From an uncultured Caldimonas sp. (lineage in GTDB: Bacteria; Pseudomonadota; Gammaproteobacteria; Burkholderiales; Burkholderiaceae): a DNA stretch of 64,000 bases. The stretch's first letter is position 1, and each line of letters begins with the position of its first letter. The stretch covers positions 1 through 64,000 of the forward strand of contig NZ_CAMLJQ010000016.1 of NCBI RefSeq assembly GCF_946480305.1, given 5' to 3'. A program made the position numbers and the translations under genes. Below, one piece after another: positions 53,422 through 61,800 of the stretch. The notes under the pieces were generated by a model. The model was not told the origin of the DNA. It saw only the letters and a program-made list of their open reading frames with translations, and did not search any database.

Positions 53422-54696
53422 TCAGAAGATGCAGGCGGGCAGGCGCTGCGAGCGCCGTTGCTGCCACAGGGCGTGCGCATGGAGCAGCAGGGCCTCGGGC
53501 GTCTGCAGCGTCTCGGGGAAGTCCTCGGCGGTGAACTGCAGCGGCTCGTTGTCGTCTTCCGAAGGTGCCGAGGCGCATTGGGCGGCCGCTGCCCGGCAGA
53601 TGAGATACCCGGCCCGCATGTGGCCTTCCTGCTCCCCGCCCGGCCACAGGCTGAACACCTGCGGTTCGTTCCCCCAATCGGAGAGATAGCTGCGCTGCAC
53701 GCCGCCCCACACGTCTTCCCACGGCAGGGCCTGCTTCAGCAGCACCTTGCCGCTTTCGTCGACCCACAACAGCTGCTTTGCGACGACGATCCCGGAGTGG
53801 CAGTCCAGGCGTGCCTGCAGGCGCACGTCCGTCGCGCCTGGGGCTTCCGGTGGCGGCTCGATGCCGAACAGCCCACGGATCGGCTCGGAGAATTCGATCG
53901 ATCCGTCGTTCCTCACTTCCAGCGTGTTCACCTCCACCCGCCGCTCCTGCAGCCACGCCAGGGCACGGGCCTGCGCGCCCTCGGGCGCACGCGCACGGAG
54001 CACGGCGTTTGGTGCCGGCCGCTGGGTGAAGCCGGACAGCCAGTCGGCGTATTGGCGGCGCAGGCCCTCGAACAGACGGTCCGGCTGGCCCTTGCTCGAT
54101 TTCTCGAGCGCCTCGGCATCGAAGCCCGGCTTGCCCTTGCCGACGAGGTGGGAGGAGTCGTCGCTGAGCGTGGTGACGAGCCGCTGGTAGCCGATGAACG
54201 GCACCCTGTTCGCGTTGCGAGCACGCGACTTCTTGAGCTGCGGGTCGTGGTAGCCCGCGCACGCCAGAAAGCGCTCGCTGTTCGACGGCCAGCGGTGCGC
54301 CCCGCCACCGCTCTGCCCGGTGCGCACCAGATCGGCGATCCACTCGTCGCGGCCGAAGTCGCGCCGCGCCACCGTCTCGCCCGTGTCGGTGATCAGTTGG
54401 TGGGAGGTGTCGATCGACAGCCCCGTGTCGCAATCGATCAGTTGCGTGTAGTACTCGTACGAGGCGGCGTCCCAGTCCTTCTTGGCCCACGTGCCCTCGG
54501 GCGAATGCCCGGGGTAGCGCGTCGCGCCTTGCAGCAGGCCGTCCGGCCGCAGGCGCAGGGCCTTGTAGTGCACCGCGTGCGCACTGTCGTTGTGATACAT
54601 GGGGAAGTACAGCCAGTCGCGCTCGTTGGCGCTGGCGGCAGCACAGGCAAACAGGGCGAGTACGCCGAACAGGTGCTGTCGGATCTTGGGTTTCAT
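53422..54696 (-). CDS. Exported protein of unknown function in the WG-repeat cluster
   Basis: A 424-residue exported protein: signal peptide MKPKIRQHLFGVLALFACAA followed by ASANERDWLYF. No recognised domain. It contains several Trp/Tyr-rich beta-looking segments and scattered Cys. It lies 16 bp upstream of WG-repeat gene 2 and is oriented the same way, so it is likely first in that operon. Start chosen at the ATG 54696; a TTG two codons upstream is possible. Confidence 0.65.
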   Translation of the reverse strand: MKPKIRQHLFGVLALFACAAASANERDWLYFPMYHNDSAHAVHYKALRLRPDGLLQGATRYPGHSPEGTWAKKDWDAASYEYYTQLIDCDTGLSIDTSHQLITDTGETVARRDFGRDEWIADLVRTGQSGGGAHRWPSNSERFLACAGYHDPQLKKSRARNANRVPFIGYQRLVTTLSDDSSHLVGKGKPGFDAEALEKSSKGQPDRLFEGLRRQYADWLSGFTQRPAPNAVLRARAPEGAQARALAWLQERRVEVNTLEVRNDGSIEFSEPIRGLFGIEPPPEAPGATDVRLQARLDCHSGIVVAKQLLWVDESGKVLLKQALPWEDVWGGVQRSYLSDWGNEPQVFSLWPGGEQEGHMRAGYLICRAAAAQCASAPSEDDNEPLQFTAEDFPETLQTPEALLLHAHALWQQRRSQRLPACIF

Positions 54697-54811
54697 CGGC
54701 AACAGGAAAAAACAATGCGGTGGCGAGCCTGGGTGGCTCGCTTTCGAAACGGGGATGACGAACTCGCGTCGGCTGCGCGGCCCGCTGGAGGCGCAGGCGG
54801 CGCCGTCTGCG

Positions 54812-55426
54812 CTACACGCTCTGCGGCTCGTCCAGCGCGCGGCGGATCTTGGCGACGTCGGTGCGTTGCACGTACTTGAGGATGTTGCGCCACACGCTGT
54901 GGAAGCCGTAGCCGCCCTGCGTCATCTCGCGGATGGCCTCCTCGCGCGTCCAGCCCTGCTCGACCATGCGGTACATCGCGCACATCAGCCCGGTGCGGTC
55001 AGCGCCGTGCTGGCAGTGGATGAGGAAGGGACCCTTTTCCTGCACGCGCAGGAAGCGCAGCACGGCAACCACGTGTTCGTCTTCGATGTCCCAGGTGTTG
55101 ATGCGCAACTGGTGGTTGAGCAGCCCGGTGCCGCGGATCTCGTCGTGGTCGGTGTGGAAGGCGCGCAGGTTGATCACGGTGCGGATGCCCAGGCGCTGCA
55201 GTTCCGCCATGCCGCGCGCCTTGGGCTGCTCGCTGCGGTACAGGTGCTCGGTCACCCGGTGCAGGTTGCGCACGCCGGGCAGTTCGAGCGGCTGTGCCCA
55301 GTGGGCGGGGCGGTCGGTTGCGGCGTGCGAGCTCGCGGTGGCGTGGCCGAGCGGCGCCAGGGTCAGCAGCGCGAGGCAGTCGCGCCGGCGCAGTCCGGCG
55401 CCAAGGGGGTGGCGGAAGGTTTTCAT
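54812..55426 (-). CDS. Exported dual-specificity/tyrosine-type phosphatase
   Basis: About 204 residues. A basic, possibly Tat-like leader (GLRRRDCLALLTLAPLGHAT) is followed by a DSP-like domain: LYRSEQPKARGMAELQRLGI, TVINLRAFH, and the P-loop HCQHGADRTG with the Cys-x5-Arg catalytic motif, then REEAIREM. Close relatives in bacteria act on phospholipid or inositol phosphates as well as phosphotyrosine. It follows the glycosyltransferase gene, hinting at a lipid-related role. An ATG at 55441 is an alternative start. Confidence 0.83.
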   Translation of the reverse strand: MKTFRHPLGAGLRRRDCLALLTLAPLGHATASSHAATDRPAHWAQPLELPGVRNLHRVTEHLYRSEQPKARGMAELQRLGIRTVINLRAFHTDHDEIRGTGLLNHQLRINTWDIEDEHVVAVLRFLRVQEKGPFLIHCQHGADRTGLMCAMYRMVEQGWTREEAIREMTQGGYGFHSVWRNILKYVQRTDVAKIRRALDEPQSV

Positions 55427-55454
55427 GGTGGTGAATCGCATGGGTCTGTGCCGG

Positions 55455-56612
55455 TCAAGCAGCGGCGGTGCGGGCAACACGGGGTGCAATGGCTGCGAGC
55501 ACGGCCTCGGCCACGTCGCGCGCAGCATGGGGGCGAGCAATGGCAGCGGCGCGCTGGCCCATGGCGCGCAGCCGGTCGCGGTGGCGCACCAGCGCATCGA
55601 GCTTGAATTCGAAGCTGGCGGTGTCGAGCGCGATCAGCGCGGCGCCGCTTTCGAGCAGGTAGTCGGCATTGCGCTCCTCCTGCCCCGGGATCGGCGACAC
55701 CAGCAGCATCGGCAGGCCCTTTGCAAGACATTCGGACGTCGAGAGCCCACCCGGCTTGGTGACGACGAGGTCCGCGCAGCTCATCACGCGCTCGACCGTG
55801 CGGGTGAAACCCAGCGGCCACAAGCGGCCCGGGTGTCGTTGCGCGAGCGACTGCAGGCGGGCGAGCAGTTCTTCATTGCGTCCGGCGAGCGCCACGACCT
55901 GCATGTCATGCGGCAGCGACAGCGCCCGCTCGGCCAGCGTGTCGAGGCTGCCCACGCCACCGCCGCCGGCCATCATCACCACCGTGAAGCGGGTCGGGTC
56001 CAGCCCGAGTTCGGCAGCGCAGGTGGCACGCTCCAGCGGCTCGGCGAAGCGCGGCATCACCGGGATGCCGGTCACCGCGATCCGCTCACGCGGCAAGCCG
56101 CGGTCGGCCAATCGCCACGCCACCTCGTCGTTGGCGACGAAGTAGCCGTCCAGCCCTTCGTGCATCCACAAGCCATGCACGTCGAAGTCGGTCACCTGCA
56201 CCCACACGGGCGGCGTGGGCTCACCCTTGCGGATGCGGCGCGCGAGCAGCTCGGCCGGCAGGAAGTGCGTGCAGACGATCGCGTCGGGCGCGAGTTTCTC
56301 GATCTCGCGCCACAGCGCGCGGGTGTTGACGCGCTCGACGCCGCGGCGCAGCTTGTCGAACACCGAGCGCGCGTTGCGCTGGTCGGTGCGCTGGTACAGG
56401 TAGGCCCACAGCAGCGGCAGGCGCTCGACCAGCTCGATGTACGACTCGCCGTACAGCTTGCGGAAGCTGGCCGGCACGTGATCGAGCACGTCGAGTTGCG
56501 TGACCTGCACGGTGGGGTCGGCCGCTTCGGCGGCTGCCGCAATGGCCTGCGCTGCACGCACGTGGCCGGCACCGGCCGAGACGCTGAGCAGCAGGAGGTG
56601 TCGAGGTTTCAT
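55455..56612 (-). CDS. MGDG-synthase-like glycosyltransferase (GT28 fold)
   Basis: A 385-residue GT-B enzyme. The acceptor-side N-terminus SVSAGAGHVRAAQAI and the C-terminal donor motif VTKPGGLSTSECLAKGLPML match the MGDG synthase/UgtP group, which add sugars from UDP-sugars to diacylglycerol. The middle PVWVQVTDFDVHGLW is also group-typical. A role in making membrane glycolipids, perhaps under phosphate limitation, is plausible since the window also has a phosphonate locus, but this is inference. Upstream of the phosphatase. Confidence 0.85.
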   Translation of the reverse strand: MKPRHLLLLSVSAGAGHVRAAQAIAAAAEAADPTVQVTQLDVLDHVPASFRKLYGESYIELVERLPLLWAYLYQRTDQRNARSVFDKLRRGVERVNTRALWREIEKLAPDAIVCTHFLPAELLARRIRKGEPTPPVWVQVTDFDVHGLWMHEGLDGYFVANDEVAWRLADRGLPRERIAVTGIPVMPRFAEPLERATCAAELGLDPTRFTVVMMAGGGGVGSLDTLAERALSLPHDMQVVALAGRNEELLARLQSLAQRHPGRLWPLGFTRTVERVMSCADLVVTKPGGLSTSECLAKGLPMLLVSPIPGQEERNADYLLESGAALIALDTASFEFKLDALVRHRDRLRAMGQRAAAIARPHAARDVAEAVLAAIAPRVARTAAA

Positions 56613-56722
56613 TGGAAAGCCTTCACGCCGTCACGACAGGGGCGCCGGCAGGTGAAAGGAAACGGCACGCGAGGCTGAACCGGACGTGCCTGTCTCGCCG
56701 GGAACATCCCACGCGCGGCGTG

Positions 56723-57238
56723 TTACGGCTTGGCCACCACCGCCAGCGTGTACTGGTCGACGCTCTGCAGCGGCACCCGCTCGTCGAATCCGAAGTCGAC
56801 GTACTGCGCATCGCCCTTCTCGATCTTGGCGGCCACGGTGGCGCGCCCGACCTCGGTGCCGTTGGACAGCGCGATCAGCCGCAGCGAGCCGTCGAAGCCG
56901 TTCTCGGACATCAGGTAGACGCTGATGCCCTTGCCTGCCGTCATGTCCTGCGCGCGGGTGGGTTGCACGGTGGGCGCCGTGGCCGGATCGGCCAGCACGA
57001 TCTTCTTTGCGTTGAGCGAAGCGTCGAAGCCCTTGCCCATGCCCGAGAGCACGTTGCCGACGCCTTCGGCCACGGTGCCGCCGACTTCCTTGCCACGGTC
57101 GCGGACGACCTCGCCCGCACCTTGCACCAGATCGACTTTTTCAGCGGCCAGGTCCTGGCCCTTTTCCTTGGCGGTGCGGCTGTCGCAGGCAGCGACCAGC
57201 ACCAGGGCAGCCAATGCGGCCGCGAGTTTTGCTGTCAT
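56723..57238 (-). CDS. Putative lipoprotein
   Basis: A 171-residue lipoprotein: MTAKLAAALAALVLVAACDS contains the lipobox VAAC. A Gly/Val/Ala-rich region (VVRDRGKEVGGTVAEGVGNV) suggests an amphipathic surface, then a beta-rich C-terminus. No function recognised. Same strand as the glycosyltransferase 110 bp downstream. Confidence 0.72.
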   Translation of the reverse strand: MTAKLAAALAALVLVAACDSRTAKEKGQDLAAEKVDLVQGAGEVVRDRGKEVGGTVAEGVGNVLSGMGKGFDASLNAKKIVLADPATAPTVQPTRAQDMTAGKGISVYLMSENGFDGSLRLIALSNGTEVGRATVAAKIEKGDAQYVDFGFDERVPLQSVDQYTLAVVAKP

Positions 57239-57374
57239 GACCCGTCCCTTGAGGCGTGGAGTTGTTGTTGTGCCAGGAGGCTCGCAGGCCAGTCTGGACC
57301 GGGCGAATGCTAGCGCGCGGGTGCCGGGGGCGTCATCCCCCATTCAGGTACCGCCCGGGTACAGGCCCGGCGGT

Positions 57375-58736
57375 TCACAGCGCGAAGGACACCACTGCGG
57401 AGATCACCACGATGCACACGAGGTTGAGGACCAGCCCGCAGCGCATCATCCAGCCCTGCGGCACCTCGCCCGTCCCGTAGACGATCGCGTTCGGCGGGGT
57501 GGCCACCGGCAGCATGAAGGCGCAGGAGGCGCTGACCGCGATGGCGGCCGCCAGTGCCGCCGGCGACATGCCGAGGCTGCCGCTCACACTCAGGAAGATC
57601 GGCACCAGCAGCGCCGCGCTGGCGGTGTTGCTCACCAGCTCGGTCAGCATCACGACGAACGCGACCACCGCCACGAGCAGCAACAGCGGTGGAGCCCCGT
57701 GCACGAAAGCCACGAGTTGATCAGCCAGGAAGCGGCTGGCGCCGGTGCTGCCCATCATGTGGCTCAAGGCAAGCCCGCCGCCGAAAAGCAGCAGCACGCC
57801 CCAGTTGGCGCCGCTCTCCAGGTCGTCCCACCGCAGGGTGCGGGTGACGAACAACGCCGCGATCGCCGCCAACGCCACCAGCGTGTCGAAGTCGGCCTCC
57901 ACGCCGAGCCAGCGCGACAGCGGTGCGCTGCCCACCCAGCCCACCACCGTGAGCCCGAAGATGCAGATGGCGGCCAGGCGCGGCCGGGTCCACTCGAAGC
58001 GCTCGTGCGGCACCTCGCTGCGCCCTGCCAGCGAGGGCCGCAGCAGCAGGTACAGCACGCCGACCATCAGGGGCAGCAACAGACCGACCATGGGCAGACC
58101 GATGCGCAGCCATTGCGCAAAGCCGATGCCTGCCTGCGCTGCGGCAATGGCGTTCGGCGGGCTGCCGACCAGCGTGCCGATGCCGCCGATGCTGGCGCTG
58201 TAGGCCAGCCCGAGCAGCACGAACACGCGGTCGCGCAGCGCGGCGCCGGCCTCCTCTTCAGCCTGGCGCCCCTGCCGCTGCAACAGGCCCAGCGCGAGCG
58301 GCAGCATCATCGCGGCCGTTGCCGTGTTGCTGATCCACATCGAAAGGGCCGCGGTCAGCGCGAACAGCAGCACGAAGGCCAGTGCCCGCCTGCCGCGCGC
58401 CAGACGCAGCACGCCGATGGCCAGCGCGCGGTCCAGGCCATGGCGGGCCAGCGCGGCCGCCAGTGCAAAGCCGCCCAGGAACAGGAAGATCACCGGGTTG
58501 GCGAACGACGCCAGCGCCTCCTTCACGGTGAACACGCCGGTCAGCACGTACAGCAGTGGCACCAGCAGTGCCGTCACGCTGATGTGCAGCGCCTGCGTCA
58601 TCCACAGACTTCCGATCAATGCGAACAACGCCAGCCCGGTGCGCAGCGGCTCGGCCGACGGGGCAAGCGTGTAGACGGCAGCAGTGACGGCCAGGCTGAC
58701 CAACGGCCGCCAGCCATGAACCACGATCGCATGCAT
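57375..58736 (-). CDS. SLC13/DASS-family anion transporter
   Basis: A 453-residue polytopic membrane protein with about 11-12 hydrophobic segments. The two SNT hairpin motifs of the DASS family are visible: WISNTATAAMMLPLALGLL and LVSNTASAALLVPIFL; the family also shows SIGGIGTLVGSPPNAIA and PVATPPNAIVYGTGEV. It most likely imports dicarboxylates, citrate or sulfate with sodium or by exchange. Start at MHAIVVHGWRPLVSLAVT. Substrate not determinable. Confidence 0.9.
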   Translation of the reverse strand: MHAIVVHGWRPLVSLAVTAAVYTLAPSAEPLRTGLALFALIGSLWMTQALHISVTALLVPLLYVLTGVFTVKEALASFANPVIFLFLGGFALAAALARHGLDRALAIGVLRLARGRRALAFVLLFALTAALSMWISNTATAAMMLPLALGLLQRQGRQAEEEAGAALRDRVFVLLGLAYSASIGGIGTLVGSPPNAIAAAQAGIGFAQWLRIGLPMVGLLLPLMVGVLYLLLRPSLAGRSEVPHERFEWTRPRLAAICIFGLTVVGWVGSAPLSRWLGVEADFDTLVALAAIAALFVTRTLRWDDLESGANWGVLLLFGGGLALSHMMGSTGASRFLADQLVAFVHGAPPLLLLVAVVAFVVMLTELVSNTASAALLVPIFLSVSGSLGMSPAALAAAIAVSASCAFMLPVATPPNAIVYGTGEVPQGWMMRCGLVLNLVCIVVISAVVSFAL

Positions 58737-58834
58737 CGGCTGTCCTCTCGAATCAATGAAGGCCGCCCCGGGCTGCGGTTCGACGCAGCCGGTGCCGGGC
58801 CCTCTTCCAGCGCGCAGCAATGCGCGCGCCCGCA

Positions 58835-61800
58835 TCAGCCCGAAGGTCGTTGCAACGGCAACGGCCCGGCTGCCAGCAGTTGCGCAAACTCGGCGGCGGG
58901 CAAGGGCGGGCTGAAGCGGTAGCCCTGCAGCACGTCGCAGCCTTCCGCGCGCAGGAAGACAAGCTGCTCGTGCGTCTCGACCCCCTCGGCCACCACCTGC
59001 AGCCGCAGGCTGTGTCCGAGCCCGACGATGCTGCGCGTGATGGCGGCGTCGTCCGCATCGGTGGTCACGTGGCGGATGAAGGACGCGTCGATCTTCAGCT
59101 TGTCGATCGGGAAGCGCTTGAGATACGCCAGCGACGAGTAGCCGGTGCCGAAATCGTCGATGGACAGCAGCACGCCGGCGTCCTTGAGCTGCTTCAAGGT
59201 CGCGATCGTGCTTTCGGCGTCTTCCATCACGGTGCGCTCGGTGAGTTCGAGCTCGAGGTAGGTCGGCGACAAACCGCTGTCGCGCAGCACCTCGAGCACC
59301 ATGCGTTCCATCTGCGGCTGCCGGAAGCTGGCCTCCGCCAGGTTCACCGCCACCGGGATGGCGGGCAGGCCGGCGTCCTGCCAGGTGCGGTTCTGGCGGC
59401 AGGCTTCGCGCAGCACCCAGTCGCCGACCGAGAGGATCAGGTCGCTTTCCTCCGCGAGCGGGATGAATTGCGCGGGCGGCATGAGGCCCGCGCCGGGGCG
59501 GTTCCAGCGGATCAGCGCCTCGGCGCCGGCGATGCGCCCGCTGCGCGCATCCACCAGCGGCTGGTAGTACAGCTCGAACTCGCCGCGCTCCAGGCCACGC
59601 CGCAAGGCGGTTTCGAGAAACAGGTGCTCGAACGCGCGCTCGTTCAGCTCCTGCCTATAGAACTGGTAGTTGTTGCGACCGCGCTTCTTGGCGTGGTACA
59701 TGGCTGCATCGGCGTTCTTGATCAGCGCGTGCGCATCGTCGCCATCCTGCGGGTACACCGCGATGCCGATGCTGGTGCTGACCGACAGCTCGTGCTCGCC
59801 GAGCCGGTACGAGGTGTTGACGGCCTGCAGCACCTTGGCCGCGACCTGCGCGGCGTCAGGGGCGCTGGGCAGGTCGCCGAGCACGATCACGAATTCGTCG
59901 CCTCCCAGGCGTGCCAGCGTGTCTTCTTCGCGCAGCTGGTGCCGCAGCACCGGCGCCACCGCTTGCAGCAACTCGTCGCCGGCTGCATGACCGAGCGAGT
60001 CGTTGACGTACTTGAACCGGTCCAGGTCCAGGAACAGTACCGCCACGTGCTTGCCATGGCGGTGTGCCTTGGCCAGGGCGACGGCAAGGCGGTCGAGCAA
60101 CAGCACCCGGTTGGGCAGCTGCGTCAGCGCGTCGTAGTAGGCCAGGAAGTGGATGCGCTCCTCCGCGGCCTTGCGCTCCGAGAGGTCGTAGGAGATCGAC
60201 ACGTAGTGCGTCACCTCGCCCTGCGTGTTCTTGACCGCGGTGGTGGCAAGCCACTGCGGGAACACGCCGCCGTCCTTGCGGCGCCCCCACACCTCGCCCT
60301 GCCAATGCCCATCGTGCTGCAACGCGGCATGCACCACCTCCGGCTGCGTGCCCGGCGCGGCACTGGATTGCAGCAGCGCGTGGCGCATGCCCTGCACCTC
60401 ATCCGGCTCATAGCCGGTGAGCTGGGTGAACGCGCGGTTGACCGACAGCACCGTCTGCTGCGCATCGGTCACCACGATGGACTCGGCCGTCCCCTCGAAC
60501 ACCTTGCCGGCGAGCTGCAGCTGCTCCTCGGCGCGCTTGCGCTCGGAGATGTCCTGCGTCATCACCATGCCGAAGGCGATCTCGCCGCGCTCGTCCCGCA
60601 CCGGCACGCAGTAGGTGGCATAGACGCGGCCGCGATACGCCACCTCGTCGGTGCGCACCTCGCCGGCCAGCGCCCTCCGGTAGTCGGGCGCAATGCGCTC
60701 GGCCACCACGTCGCCGAACACCTCCCAGATCGTGCGGCCCACCATCTGCTCGCGGTCCAGGCCGGCCGGCTCGAGCCCGGTGCCTTCGGCCAGAAGGTAG
60801 CGCAGCTCGCGGTCGAACAGCAGCACCGCACCGTTGGGAAAGTGACGCGCCATCGCCGAGTACAGCTCCTGGCTGCGACGCAGGTCCTGCTCGGTGCGCG
60901 CGCGCCGCTCCACCTCGGCCCGCAAGCGCTCGACGAGCAGGCTGTTCTGCAGCGAGATCGCCAGCTGTGCCGCCAGATGCCGCACCAGCTCCGCCCGCCC
61001 GGGCGTGAACACGTGGGTCTGCAGGTTGTTCTCGAGATAGAGCAGCCCGAGCGGCTGGCCCTGCTTGAGCACCGGCAGGCACAACGCCGAGCGGATGCGC
61101 CGCGCTCGCACGCAGGCATCGGTGGCGAACAGCCCTTCGCCCGCGGCATCGGCCAGCACTGTCGGCTCACGGGTGCGGCGCACGTACTGCAACAGCGACA
61201 GCGGCAGTTGCTCGGCGTCGAGCGGCTGCGGGTCGAGCACGCACTCGATCTCGCCGTCGGCCGGGGCGTGACCCTGCGCGCGCAACAACAGCTCGCCATC
61301 GTCTTCCATGAGCAGCAGTGCCCCGCGCTCGGCACCGGTGGTTTCGAGCAGCACGCGCAGCAGGCGCTCCAGCAGGCGCGGCAGCTCGATCTCGCTTGCG
61401 AGGGCCTGCGCCGCACGCATCAGCGTGACGGCATCGACCGTGCCGCTGCCGCCGGTGCTGGTCAGGCCGTCGGTGGAGGTCAGCGTGGCAGCGGTGCCCG
61501 GGCGCAAGGTATCCGGATGCTCGGCCTCCATCGCCCGGACCTTGGCCTGAGCGCCCCAGCGCCGGTAGCACTCCCTGGCGACGCGCAGATGGAATGCGGC
61601 CAGGCGCCGCTCGCCCTGCGCCTGAAGAAATCTTCCTGCCAACTCGTTGGCGAGCGCCTCCTGGTGAACCACCCCCTGCTGCCGCGCCGCGTCGGCCGCT
61701 TCGCCATAGAGCTGCAGGGCCCGCCACCGGTCGCCATCGACGCGTGCGATCTCGGCCTCGGCCAGCGCGCGCAGGTGACGGAAGTTCTCGGCACAACGCC

